Shown: piece by piece, positions 11,101-21,826 of the stretch | How the letters are laid out: each line of letters opens with the position of its first letter | Position numbering within the stretch: the stretch's first letter is position 1 | Source: Tricholoma matsutake | Taxonomy: Eukaryota; Basidiomycota; Agaricomycetes; Agaricales; Tricholomataceae | Assembly (NCBI GenBank): GCA_026075535.2 | Contig: AP026538.1 | Coordinates: forward strand, 3,224,001 to 3,288,000 | Direction of reading: 5' to 3' | Length of the DNA: 64,000 bases | Translations under genes and position numbers: made by a program | The notes under the pieces: model-generated | Databases searched by the model: none | The model's input: only the letters and a program-made list of their open reading frames with translations | Told to the model about the DNA's origin: nothing

Positions 11101-12008
11101 CAGAGTTCACTTGTGAGCTGTACCGACTCCTGGGGATCAAACTCCTCGCTTCAACTGCTTATCACCCACAAACTGATGGCCAGACGGAGCGAGTCAACCA
11201 GGAACTGGAGCAGTACATCCGCCTCTTTGTCAATGAACGCCAGGACGATTGGGATGATCTCCTTCCTTTGGCCGAGTTCGGATACAACAACCATGTCCAT
11301 GCTTCCACTCAACAGACCCCTTTCCTCTTAGACACTGGACGACATCCACGCATGGGATTTGAACCTCGCCAAACTCCCTCACACATCGAGACAGTGAATG
11401 AGTTCACAGAACGCATGAGGGATAGCTTGGAGGAGGCAAGGGCAGCCTTAGCAAAGGCGAAGGACGACATGGCACGATTTTACAACCAGCGCCACTCCCC
11501 AACCCCTCAGTACAAGGTTGGTGATCGAGTTTATCTTGACTCCAGTGACATCTCCACTACACGTCCATCCAAGAAACTCGCTCATCGCTTCTTGGGACCT
11601 TTCCCCATTGTCAAGTGCGTTGGAACACATGCCTATCGTCTACGCCTCCCAGCCTCCATGTCCAGACTCCATCCCGTCTTCCATGTCGTCAAATTGCTTC
11701 CAGCTCCCCCAGATCCGTTCCCGGGACGCCATTCACACCCACCACCACCACCTACAGTGATCGAGGGAGAACCCCAATATGAAGTCGAGTCAATCTTGGA
11801 CAGCCGTTTGCGTCAAGGAAAACTCCAGTATTTGGTACATTGGAAGGGTTATGGGTATGAGGAGAACTCATGGGTCGAAGAGTCTGACGTAAATGCCCCT
11901 CGGTTAATCAAGGAATTCCACCGACGGCACACTGCTGCACCGCGTCGCATTCAAGTCACGGACTTTGGTCGTATACAATTTCGAATGCATCGGGGCGATG
12001 CATCTTAG
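8064..12008 (+). CDS. Chromovirus A pol polyprotein
   Basis: Protease, reverse transcriptase, RNase H, integrase and chromodomain in one open frame. Numbering counts codon 1 at 8106; the frame is open from 8064, so translation probably comes by -1 frameshifting from gag or by restart at the gag stop. There is no ATG at 8106. Protease: DSGATG at 100-105. Reverse transcriptase: SPMASPFFFVKKKDGS through YLDD at 491-494. RNase H: the first Asp of VEADSSD at 639, then WTDHKN. Integrase: zinc-binding H-H-C-C starting at about 860 and ending CRTCDLC; catalytic D932, D992 and E1028 with 35 residues between the last two. Chromodomain: about 1225-1275, with LVHWKGYG and SWVEE. The length is normal for chromovirus pol and all catalytic residues I could check are present. 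Confidence 0.95.
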   Translation, partial: AGSCRGAGFSYSQRVNCTPSLPVHNRFEVLSVESLENESISVTAPLSDPSKLAKDVPALPISPSTPRPKIKSWERKLPRKYIVASTPSAHSLNLAIELQTTDTGQILGVSALLDSGATGLFIDSHLVQQHRLNTRSLSRLIPVYNVDGSPNEAGAIREVADLVLRYKDHSERALFAVTQLGKQKAILGYPWLRDHNPEVDWRTGEVTMSRCPSRCRTCFTEARQERRGQKAAIRRTQKCRAGPLPIPEVELEGVPDLMLDSDDDDEDPEEVEEGDRIFYTAIRSSHEVCATSNISQRLAEAFHKNNAAKSSTNSLLPHLHEFEDVFSKESFDSLPARKPWDHAIELTPGVTPSSCKVYPLSPEEQRQLDQFIDEHLASGRIRPSKSPMASPFFFVKKKDGSLRPVQDYRRLNNITVKNRYPLPLISELVNQLRGARYFTKLDVRWGYNNVRIKEGDEWKAAFRTNRGLFEPLVMFFGLTNSPATFQTMMNNIFHDLILEGVVCIYLDDILIFTRTVEEHRRITRLVLERLRRYKLYLRQDKCEFERTKIEYLGLIISEGQVEMDPIKVNGVTAWPTPTNKKEVQSFLGFINFYRRFIKDFSHHARPLFDLTGKEAWRWDNAQQEAFEKLKEMVTSTPILTFADDSRPFRVEADSSDFATGAVLSQQSPEDQKWHPVAFYSKSLSAVERNYEIHNKEMLAIMRALEEWRHFLEGAQHKVEIWTDHKNLEYFMTAKKLNRRQARWSLYLSRFDFSLHHRPGRSMGKTDALSRCADHGNGSGDNQNIVLLQPDLFTIRALEGIVPQGEERDILRDIRRANGSGLHEDVVARAVKELRKGSTLSLRAAEWAEKEDLLYFRDRIYVPNDPDLRRRIISQHHDSQIAGHPGRWKTLELTSRNYWWPQMSRLIGQHCRTCDLCLRTKVPRRKPIGELHPLPVPESRWDVVSVDFVVELPESNGFDAVMCTVDSVGKRAHFIPTHTTVSALGAARLYLHHVWKLHGLPGAFLSDRGPQFMAEFTCELYRLLGIKLLASTAYHPQTDGQTERVNQELEQYIRLFVNERQDDWDDLLPLAEFGYNNHVHASTQQTPFLLDTGRHPRMGFEPRQTPSHIETVNEFTERMRDSLEEARAALAKAKDDMARFYNQRHSPTPQYKVGDRVYLDSSDISTTRPSKKLAHRFLGPFPIVKCVGTHAYRLRLPASMSRLHPVFHVVKLLPAPPDPFPGRHSHPPPPPTVIEGEPQYEVESILDSRLRQGKLQYLVHWKGYGYEENSWVEESDVNAPRLIKEFHRRHTAAPRRIQVTDFGRIQFRMHRGDAS

Positions 12009-12019
12009 AGAGGGGGTGA
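12007..12019 (+). other. Polypurine tract of chromovirus A
   Basis: AGAGAGGGGGTGA sits directly before the 3' LTR at 12020 and overlaps the end of pol. It is the expected primer for plus-strand DNA synthesis. Confidence 0.8.
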
Positions 12020-12445
12020 TGTAAGGGGACTAAGGGGGTGCCCTGTGTGTTTTTCCTATTTTTTATGTTCGTCCCATATTTTTCCCCACCTCATTTCCTT
12101 CTATTCTTCATTTTCTATGATTTTTCCGGATTTTATTACTAATTTTCCCTTGCTATCATGTTTGTATATGTTGACACTTTTATATTTAGAGGCGGAGTAC
12201 CCCTTCCGACACATACCCCTTGGTATGATGTCATTTGGCGGCCTTGATCCGCCTATCTCCGCCTTTTTCTATTTTTAGGTTATATTTGATTTTTGTCATC
12301 TTCACATATACTGGGCATCAGCAAGGGGATCCTTAGAGTTTTCTCTTCGGATTTCCCTTTGCTAGGTGCGCCCCCAATGCCTGTATTATGTAGTATAATT
12401 TTAACTTCGGATTTCCCTTTGCTAGAGGCTTAGGTTGCCCTTATA
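12020..12445 (+). repeat. 3' LTR of chromovirus A
   Basis: 426 bp, near-identical to 6398-6823, followed by the target duplication GATTT at 12446-12450. Confidence 0.97.
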
Positions 12446-12639
12446 GATTTGGCTAATTTGATGATTGCCCACCACCATTTAATGAACTCCTTCACAACAC
12501 CAGGTTCCCATGGTTTACTTGAAATTGTAAAACAAACATTTCATGGGAGCCCAATGTTTTACAAAGTGACTGGTTGAAGTGTTTATTGGGATAATAATTG
12601 TTCAAGGAGGGAGGGGACTTATTATTGAGCATGGTGAGA

Positions 12640-12768
12640 GTCAAAGAGAGACCTAGATGTCTTGTATACTCCTATTGCAAATAGTGAGTATACTATGTTC
12701 TATATATAGCATGTACTATTAATAGCATTATTTACTTGGACCAGGCACAGCTTGCCTGCATCCCAACA
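12640..12768 (-). repeat. Copia-like LTR end with polypurine tract
   Basis: On the minus strand, CTTGAGGGGGAG (12769-12780) is followed by TGTTGGGATGC, the classic Ty1/copia junction of polypurine tract and 3' LTR. The LTR runs leftward from 12768. Its far end could not be fixed, so 12640 is a guess. 12451-12640 holds no recognisable feature; 12780-13010 may be copia tail sequence. Confidence 0.5.
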
Positions 12769-13009
12769 CTCCCCCTCAAGCCTACCACAGTTTGAGTACA
12801 GGGGAATGGTTACTTCATCCAGGTGTGTCAAAACCTCTGTGTGGTGGAAAACCCTGTGGGAAACCTATCCACACATGAGAAAAAACCTATTGGCTCATTA
12901 GCCTCATCACTTATAAAATATGTAAGGTGACAAATATTTAGAAAAGTGTTTTTTTAACACTTCTGTGCAGCCACAATTTTAAAAAAATGCAGTCAAGCTG
13001 AATACCAAT

Positions 13010-14479
13010 TATGATTTTGTAGAATGTCACTCATTCTACATGATCACATTGATTCTGAACAAGCTATATCTGACTACTATGGAAACCTCATCATTGGGCT
13101 TGGCATGCCTTTATCTAAATCAGGTATGGCAATTACATGGATTACCTGATACTGTTATCTCTGATCACGGACCACAATTTGCTTCCACATTTATGCAAGA
13201 ATTGAACAACATATTGGGGATTCAAACCAGGTTATCCATGGCATATCACCCACAGACAGATGGGCAGACAGAGAGAATGAATCAGGAGTTGGAGCAGTAC
13301 CTGCACATATTAAACAACTGGTCCAAATGGCTGGCAATTGCCAAATTTTCCCACAATAACAAATTCCATTTGGCTACTCAGATGTCACCATTCTTCACTA
13401 ATTACAGGTATCATCCCCACATGGGAGTAGAACCCCGAAGGGAAATTAAGGTACAATGGGTAGAAGATTTTGTATCTAAGATCCAACAGGTACAGGAAGA
13501 AGCAGAAACAGCATTGATGAAAGCATGTTATGATATGATGTGACACACAGATTGTACTCAAGCTCCTGCTCCAGAGTACAATGTCAGTGACTTGGTATAG
13601 CTAAGTACCAAGGACCTTAATATTCCACGACCTTCTAGGAAGCTCACAGAAAAACAAGTTGGCCCATACACTAACACAATCTCTAAAGTAATTTTGCCTA
13701 ATGCAGTAGTGCTAAAATTACCTTGATTATTCAAGATTGATCCTGAGATCAATGTTCCTTACTGCCTGCCCACTATTCCTGGTCAACAAACTACCCCACA
13801 AGCTCCCATAACTGTAGAAGGTGCTCCAGAATATGTAGTCAAAGAAATTCTAGATTCCCATCTTCAACAAAATAAATTGGAATTGGAAGGACTATACCAA
13901 CAAAAATAACTTGTGGGAACTCAAAGAAATTTTTAAGGCCCTTTTCAGTGCCCTGGTTAATGCTAATTTGCTAGAGTTAGGCTAGGTTAGTCATGGTTTG
14001 TCATGGCTGGGTCACAGTCATCATGTGGCCACATGACCATGCCAGCAAAACAATTCCTGCCTCAGGAGGGGCTGCCCAAATGTCATGCTCACAATGTTGG
14101 ATGACTATTGTTCATTTCTTCCATAATTTTTCTATACTATGAATGGTATCACTATGCAAAATTCCTTGTGATGTCATCTCAATTTAGGCCAATCACTGTG
14201 CTCACTGTCACTGATGATGAAGAGCAGTGCTGCCAGATGAATCCCATGTTGTGAAGGGACAACAAAAATATCATCAATTCACATGATCTTGGGATGTTAC
14301 AATCAGAGTGACAGGCCACCTGCTAAGACATGTACATGTAAGGTAATTTATTCTAGCCTAACCCTGGCAAATTAGTGCTAACTGGGGCACTGAAAAGGGC
14401 CTAAGTGAGTGCATAACACAATCACTCAATTCTTTAAACATAATCCAAATGCTCCATGTCACATTGTGAGAATGGTGTA
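13010..14479 (+). pseudogene. Family-C gypsy integrase/chromodomain remnant
   Basis: Plus-strand remnant of the same family as 58753-64000. ORF 13040-13543 holds the integrase core: SSLGLACLYLNQVWQLHGLP, SDHGPQF where the relative has Arg in place of His, HPQTDGQTERMNQELEQYL. Further pieces continue to about 13936 with stops, including a Trp-to-stop change in the SDLVWLSTKD-like segment. The frame resumes at 14405-14479 (the ITQFFKHNPNAP segment) after the MITE. It is then cut by the pogo element at 14480, and the last part of pol reappears at 25008-25100. It forms the outermost layer of the nest. Confidence 0.88.
13937..14401. mobile_element. PIF/Harbinger-like MITE (465 bp)
   Basis: Terminal inverted repeats of about 50 bp. 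The left end starts GGCCCTTTTCAGTGCCC and the right end, read inward, starts the same way; all mismatches I see along the 50 bp are transitions. It is flanked by a TAA duplication at 13934-13936 and 14402-14404. A 3-bp TWA target and GGCC-starting termini are typical of Tourist/PIF-Harbinger MITEs. No coding capacity. It splits the gypsy pol remnant. Confidence 0.85.
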
Positions 14480-15401
14480 CTGTGGCCGGTCAGGAAGTTG
14501 GCCAACCTAGGTACCTGGTCAGTGGCTTCAATATATGAATATGGACACTACTGTGCAATATGTGAAGCAAAAATGGATAAAACACACCTAGGGCTCAGCC
14601 TGCACTGATTCTTGAGCCCTGGGTGTGCTTCGATCAGAAACACTGCCTGTTTGATTGATGACACACCAGATTTTGATCCAATTTGGCTGTGGGACCTGAG
14701 AAGCCAAGTTCTGCTGAGAGCTGCTTCTCAGCCATTTCTTATCCATTCTGCATCAAACTTTGACATCATCCAGCTGGCAGCTTTGACCACCTTTCCCAGT
14801 GCTCTCCCCCATTGTTGTGTTATCGAGGAGTCCCTATCTTGTGTCCTCCAGACATGCAACAGACAAAGTCTGCTTCATGTCAGATGAGATCAACATGTCA
14901 AGGGGCATGAGTTTGTTCTCATTTTTTTTGTATGTCAAACAGCAGTGCTGCCTCCTTCATTATCTGATGTTCTTGTATTTTTAGTGATTTTTTATGTACT
15001 GCAGGTCCTCGTTTGACTTTTATTACAGTGTCACAATCATAGTCATTGCCGAGATGGTTCTGGGAGAAAGGTGTTGTGCTGGATAGAACTGGTGATCAAG
15101 GTGCAAAATTTGACCTAGTTCAATACCTCTGAAGGCTGATTCAAGGCCCTCTTAGTTTGTTTTGAATATTCCTGACATCGTGAGATTTTGAGTAGTTCAG
15201 CTAGATCAACAGTTTCATTTTATGTGAATACGTAGTCTTCAACATGTTTTCCAGATCAACAACAACATTTGACCCTGCTGCATGCCTCATGAAACTTCAC
15301 TTGAACATGTTGCAAACACTCAAACCCTTCAAGAATGGCTTGTGCATTTTGCTCTAATACCCAGCCACCTCAAAGCCTCTCCCACACAAATCTGAACTGC
15401 C

Positions 15402-17055
15402 AACCATGTCTCCCTCTTCTAATGAACCTCCCCTTCCTGAATTAATCCAACCTGTCAGATCTCACTCAGGTGCAATGTATGGAGCTTGCACTTGCTGCTC
15501 TCATTGCCTCTGGCACCAAGCCCAATGGCAACCCCAACCTCTCAATCTGAAAGACAGCATTCAAATATGAGGTCCCACAAAGCACCCTCAATGATCAATG
15601 GAATGGCACTCCAACTTGCAAAGAAGGCCATGTGCATGAGCTCCTACTTACCCCTGCACAAGAGGAGGTGCTGGTCAAGTGGATCAAAGTAATGGGCCAC
15701 CAAGGGATTCCCATGACTATGACAATGATCATCGATCATGTTGCTGATATCATTGGTCATGCCACTGTTGGTGAGTCATGGGTGAAGCACTTCAAAGCTC
15801 ATCATCCTGAGCTGAAGGTGAAGTGGTCTTTGACATTGGAGAAGTGCCATGCAGTGTTGTTGAATCTGGTGCTCATTAATAAATTTTATGATCTATTGGA
15901 AGACATGATCAAGGAGTATGGTATTCCAGCTGAAAATATTTACAATATGGATGAAAAAGGGATTCAGCTCGGTGTTGGACAGAAGGTCAAGGCCTTCCGA
16001 CTGTGATCAGAAGGATGTATATTCAGTGGAGGATGGTAACCACGAGCTCATCAGTCATTGAAACTGTATGTGCTGATGGATCATGCCTTCAGCCTTCAGT
16101 GATCTATCATTAGTGTCGCAACCTCAAGTGGGGTTGAAACAACCCATGTAATGCAAGGTATGTATGTCACAATTTGTCATGATACCTCTGACCTGTAAGT
16201 TAGTATATCTCACTCACCCAAAGGCTGGACAGATCAGGAGCTAGGTGAATTATGGTTGATGAAAGATTTTGAGCCAGCTACTGCTGCAAGAAATATGACA
16301 CAAGGCCACCATCTCTTGATCCTTGATGGTCACAATTCACACTGTACATATGGATTCTGTAAATTTGCAGCAGACCACAACATTGTTGTTATTTCCCTTC
16401 CATCCCATACTACACATGCTCTTCAGCCTTGTGATATTGCCTGCTTTGAACCCTTAGCATCTGCATGGAAATCCAAAGTCAATTCAGCTTCTGCAGATTA
16501 TGTGGAGATCACAAAATGGAATCTACTGGTATTTTATGGAAAGGCTAGGGAGCGAGCACTAAAGAAGACTACAATAATGTTGGCCTTTGCCAAGACTGGG
16601 ATTTGGCCCTTGAATTGCCACATCTTAGAGCCGAGCATCTTCAGGCCATCGAAAAATACAACAACAGAGCCCTCGCAACCATTACCAGCAAGGCTTCCAA
16701 CACTTCCCCCAGTACTACCTCATACTGCAACCAGGCAAGATCTTCGCCATGAGAACCAGATGCTTTGGGATACACTCCATCTCGCAGAGGTGCAACTGGA
16801 AAAGGATTTTACTCAGATGAAGTTAATGGACTCAGAAAATGGATGCTTATGCAAACAAGCTTATGCAAAGGAGAAAAGAAAAATGGAAAAACAAGAGACA
16901 ACCCAGGCCCATGCTCGTCTAATGACTGGTACAGATAATCTTGACGTGCTCGCAGAAAAAGACTTCGCAAGGAACTGGAAGGAGGTCATGAAAGAACTGC
17001 AGCCAATTGTCAAGTGGATATGGAAGAGGATCACTGACCACTATAAAGACATTGC
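15402..17055 (+). pseudogene. Pogo/Fot1-like DDE transposase (5' and middle part)
   Basis: Cut-and-paste transposase with CENP-B-like DNA-binding domain. An N-terminal helix-turn-helix region begins near 15450. The CENP-B type HTH and start of the DDE domain are in ORF 15632-16006 (LTPAQEEVLVKWIKVMGHQG; first Asp in NMDEKGIQLG). The middle to 16255 has stops, at least one frameshift and a probable intron. ORF 16256-17071 holds the second Asp in LILDGHNSH and the third in HALQPCDIACFEP, 35 residues between them (DD35D). The ORF is interrupted at 17055 by chromovirus B. Its frame resumes exactly at 23540, so the C-terminal tail is at 23540-24680. Confidence 0.88.
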
Positions 17056-17481
17056 TATAAGGGCAACCTAAGCCTCTAGCAAAGGGAAATCCGAAGTTAA
17101 AATTATACTACATAATACAGGGATTGGGGGCGCACCTGGCAAAGGGAAATCTGAAGAGAAAACTCTAAGGATCCCCTTGCTGATGCCCAGTATATGTGAA
17201 GAGGACAAAAATCAAATATAACCTAAAAATAGAAAAAGGCGGAGATAGGCGGATCAAGGCCACCAAATGACATCATACCAAGGGGTATGTGTCGGAAGGG
17301 GTACTCCGCCTCTAAATATAAAAGTGTCAACATGTACAAACATGATAGCAAGGGAAAATTAGTAATAAAATCTGGAAAAATCATAGAAAATGAAGAATAG
17401 AAGGAAATGAGGTGGGGAAAAATATACAATGAACATAAAAAATAGGAAAAACACACAGGGCACCCCCCTAGTCCCCTTACA
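17056..17481 (-). repeat. 3' LTR of chromovirus B
   Basis: Plus-strand view TATAAGGGCAACC to CCCCTTACA, 426 bp. It lies next to the end of B pol (stop at 17493) and its polypurine tract at about 17482-17494. Confidence 0.97.
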
Positions 17482-17492
17482 TCACCCCCTCT

Positions 17493-20400
17493 CTAAGATG
17501 CATTGCCCCGATGCATTCGAAATCGTATACGACCAAAGTCCATGACTTGAATGCGATGCGGTGCAGCAGTGTGCCATCGGTGGAATTCCTTGATTAACCG
17601 AGGGGCATTTATGTCAGACTCTTCGACCCATGAGTTCTCCTCATACCCATAACCCTTCCAATGTACCAAATACTGGAGTTTTCCTCGATGCAAACGGCTG
17701 TCCAAGATTGACTCGACTTCATATTGGGGTTCTCCCTCGATCACTGTAGGTGGTGGTGGTGGGTGTGAATGGCATCCCGGGAACAGATCTGGAGGAGCTG
17801 GAAGCAATTTGATGACATGGAAGACGGGATGGAGTCTGGACATGGAGGCTGGGAGGTGTAGACGATAGGCATGTGTTCCAACGCACTTGACAATGGGGAA
17901 AGGTCCCAAGAAGCGATGAGTGAGTTTCTTGGATGGACGTGTAGTGGAGATGTCACTGGAGTCAAGATAAACTCGATCACCAACCTTGTACTGAGGGGTT
18001 GGGGAGTGGCGCTGGTTGTAAAATCGCGCCATGTCGTCCTTCGCCTTTGCTAAGGCTGCCCTTGCCTCCTCCAAGCTATCCCTCATGCGTTCTGTGAACT
18101 CATTCACTGTCTCGATGTGTGAGGGAGTTTGGCGAGGTTCAAATCCCATGCGTGGATGTCGTCCAGTGTCTAAGAGGAAAGGGGTCTGTTGAGTGGAAGC
18201 ATGGACATGGTTGTTGTATCCGAACTCGGCCAAAGGAAGGAGATCATCCCAATCGTCCTGGCATTCATTGACAAAGAGGTGGATGTACTGCTCCAGTTCC
18301 TGGTTGACTCACTCCATCTGGCCATCAGTTTGTGGGTGATAAGCAGTTGAAGCGAGGAGTTTGATCCCCAGGAGTCGGTACAGCTCACAAGTGAACTCTG
18401 CCATGAACTGAGGGCCACGATCTGAGAGGAAGGCACCAGGAAGTCCATGTAATTTCCACACGTGGTGGAGGTAGAGTCGAGCAGCACCTAGGGCACTGAC
18501 AGTGGTGTGAGTGGGAATGAAGTGAGCGCGTTTTCCCACTGAGTCAACTGTGCACATCACCGCATCAAACCCATTTGACTCTGGCAATTCCACCACAAAG
18601 TCGACGCTGACGACATCCCAACGACTCTCTGGAACAGGAAGAGGGTGTAGCTCACCAATAGGCTTGTGACGAGGGACCTTGGTGCGTAAGCAAAGGTCAC
18701 AAGTGCAACAATACTGACCAATGAGCCGTGACATTTGTGGCCACCAATAGTTCCATGAGGTGAGCTCCAAGGTCTTCCAGCATCCAGGGTGGCCAGCAAT
18801 CTGTGAGTCATGGTGTTGGGATATGATGCGCCGGCGAAGGTCTGGGTCATTGGGAACATAGATGCGATCCCTGAAATACAACAAGTCCTCCTTTTCAGCC
18901 CATTCTGCCACACGTAAGGAAAGGGTCGATCCCTTCCTCAGTTCTTTAACAGCTCGGGCGACAACATCCTCATGTAAACCGCTACAGTTTGCGCAATGAA
19001 TGTCATGTAGGATGTCCTGCTCCTTGCCCTGGGGTGCGATGCCTTCCAGTGCCCGAATGGTGAACAGGTCTGGCTGCAACAGCACAATGTTTTGGTTGTC
19101 ACCACTGCCATTCCCATGGTCTGCACGTCGGGATAGGGCATCGGTCTTCCCCATGCTGCGACCCGGACGGTGGTGCAAGGAGAAGTCGAATCTAGATAGA
19201 TACAGGGACCAACGAGCTTGACGACGGTTCAATTTCTTGGCCATCATGAAGTACTCGAGGTTCTTGTGATCCGTCCAAATTTCCACCTTGTGTTGGGCAC
19301 CCTCGAGGAAGTGTCGCCACTCCTCAAGCGCACGCATTATCGCCAACATCTCCTTGTCATGGATCTCGTAGTTTCTCTCTACAGCACTAAGGCTTTTGGA
19401 GTAGAACGCAACAGGATGCCACTTCTGGTCCTCTGGAGACTGCTGAGACAACATGGCGCCCGTCGCAAAGTCAGAACTGTCAGCTTCTACATGAAAAGGA
19501 CGCAAATCGTCAGCAAAGGTAAGGATCAGAGCGGAAGTGACCATCTCCTTAAGCTTTTTGAATGCCTCCTGTTGTGCATTATCCCACCTCCATGCCTCCT
19601 TTCCTGTCAAGTCGAACAGCGGTCGTGCATGATGTGAGAAATCCTTGATAAAACGCCGATAGAAATTGATGAAGCCCAGGAAAGACTGCACCTCCTTCTT
19701 GTTCATGGGCGTCGGCCAAGCTGTGACCCCATTTACCTTGATAGGATCCATCTCCACTTGACCCTCCGAGATAATCAGGCCAAGGTACTCGATCTTGATC
19801 CTTTCGAACTTGCATTTGTCCTGACGAAGGTAGAGTTTGTACCGTTGAAGTCGCTCTAGGATGAGGCATGTGATGCAACGGTGCTCTTCAACCGTGCGAG
19901 TGAAGATGAGGATGTCGTCGAGATAGATGCAGACAACGCCTTCGAGGATGAGGTCATGGAAGATGTTGTTCATCATGGTCTGAAAGGTGGCAGGGCTATT
20001 AGTAAGGCCAAAGAACATGACAAGCAGTTCAAAAAGACCATGGTTGGTACGAAAGGCTGCCTTCCACTCATCTCCCTCCTTTATCCTCACATTATTATAG
20101 CCCCAACAGACATCGAGCTTGGTGAAGTATCGGGCTCCACAGAGCTGGTTTACGAGTTCAGAGATGAGGGGTAGTGGGTAGCGATTTTTGACCGTGATGT
20201 TGTTGAGCCTTCTGTAGTCTTGAACCGGTCGAAGTGAGCCATCCTTCTTCTTGACAAAGAAAAAGGGAGAGGCCATGGGTGACTTCGATGGTCAAATATG
20301 TCCAGAGGCCAGGTGCTCGTCGATGAACTGGTCAAGCTGCCATTGTTCTTCCGGAGAGAGAGGATAGACCTTGCAGGATGAAGGGGTTGCGCTGGGGGTG

Positions 20401-21826
20401 AGTTCAATCACGTGATCCCATGGCTTACGCACAGGAAGAGAGTCGAATGACTCCTTGGAGAACACGTCTTCAAACTCATGGAGATGAGGGAGTAAGGAGT
20501 TAGTAGAGGATTTAGCAGCGTTGTTTTTGTGGAAGGCCTCGGTGAGGCGTTGGGATATTGTAAGGGGACTAAGGGGGTGCCCTGTGTGTTTTTCCTATTT
20601 TTTATGTTTGTCCCATATTTTTCCCCACCTCATTTCCTTCTATTCTTCATTTTCTATGATTTTTCCGGATTTTATTACTAATTTTCCCTTGCTATCATGT
20701 TTGTATATGTTGACACTTTTATATTTAGAGGCGGAGTACCCCTTCTGACACATACCCCTTGGTATGATGTCATTCGGCGGCCTTGATCCGCCTATCTCCG
20801 CCTTTTTCTATTTTTAGGTTATATTTGATTTTTGTCCTCTTCACATATACTGGGCATCAGCAAGGGGATCCTTAGAGTTTTCTCTTCGGATTTCCCTTTG
20901 CTAGGTGCGCCCCCAATGCCTGTATTATGTAGTATAATTTTAACTTCGGATTTCCCTTTGCTAGAGGCTTAGGTTGCCCTTATAGATATGTTCGATGTGG
21001 CACACACCTCATGCGATGAGCAAATCGCAGTGTAGAAGATCCGATCACCCTCCTCCACTTCCTCTGGGTCCTCATCATCATCATCCGAGTCCGGCATTAG
21101 ATCAGGAACCCCTTCCAATTCCACTTCAGGTATAGGCAGGGGTCCAGCACGACACTTCTGAGTTCGTCGTATTGCTGCCTTCTGTCCACGACGTTCTTGC
21201 CTGGCTTCTGTGAAACACATCCAACAGCGGGATGGATATCGGCTCATGGTAACTTCCCCAGTGCACCAGTCAACCTCTGGGTTATGGTCTCGAAGCCATG
21301 GATATCCCAAAATCACCTTTTGCTTTCCTAATTGAGTGACAGCAAAAAGGGGACGCTCACTATGATCTTTGTAACGGAGAACCAGGTCTGCAACCTCTCG
21401 GATGGCACCAGCTTCATTTGGGGATCCATCCACGTTATATACAGGTATCGGACGTGAGAGTGAGCGAGTATTTAGGCAATGTTGTTGTACCAGATGGGAA
21501 TCGATGAAGAGACCAGTCGCACCAGAGTCCAGGAGCACAGAGACACCAAGTATCTGTCCAGTGTCGGTCGTCTGCAGTTCGATGGCTAGGTTTAAGGAAT
21601 GTGCAGAGGGAGTGGATGCCACAATATACTTGCGTGGTAGTTTACGCTCCCATGATTTAATTTTGGGACATGGAGTAGAAGGAGAGATGGGGAGAGCAGG
21701 TACGTCTTTATCCAACTTCGAAGGGTCAGAGAGGGGAGCAGTCACAGAAATGGATTCATTCTCCAGGGATTCAACTGACAAGACTTCAAAGCGGTTATGG
21801 ACAGGCAGTGAGGGCGTACAATTCAC
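17493..21826 (-). pseudogene. Chromovirus B pol, disrupted
   Basis: Same domain order as copy A pol. Protease part 20990-21826 (DSGATG); reverse transcriptase, RNase H and integrase in 18309-20276; integrase end and chromodomain in 17493-18233. All three stretches are in one frame once the 431-bp solo LTR insertion is removed. Two nonsense codons interrupt it: TGA at 20292-20294 (before PSKSPMASP) and TGA at 18309-18311 (inside DGQTERVNQ of the integrase, next to the catalytic Glu). Both sit where copy A has CGA. Many other differences are Arg to Cys, His, Gln or Trp, the outcome of CpG decay. No product is expected. Confidence 0.93.
20559..20984 (+). repeat. Solo LTR of the same family, nested in copy B pol
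   Basis: A complete 426-bp LTR (TGTAAGGGG to CCCTTATA) in plus orientation, flanked by an exact GATAT duplication (20554-20558, 20985-20989). An element of the same family inserted into B pol just after the CATSNIS motif and later lost its interior by LTR-LTR recombination. Confidence 0.96.

Larger units (their letters stand above)
6398..12445 (+). mobile_element. Complete Ty3/gypsy chromovirus, copy A (6048 bp)
   Basis: Two 426-bp LTRs (6398-6823, 12020-12445) flank gag and pol. The 5-bp target duplication GATTT is at 6393-6397 and 12446-12450. Termini are TGTAAGGG and CCCTTATA, so the element ends in TA rather than the usual CA. The LTRs differ at only two positions, both CpG/TpG, which implies a recent insertion. 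Pol is open over 1300 codons and ends in a chromodomain, which usually directs integration to chromatin carrying particular histone marks. The only clear lesion is a one-base expansion in gag. Copy B at 17056-23534 is exactly the same length once its nested LTR is discounted. Confidence 0.97.

Noticed and set aside
8848..11760. Several plus and minus ORFs of 60-140 codons within chromovirus pol
   Set aside because: They overlap the pol frame in other frames, show no motifs, and recur in copy B only because the DNA is the same.
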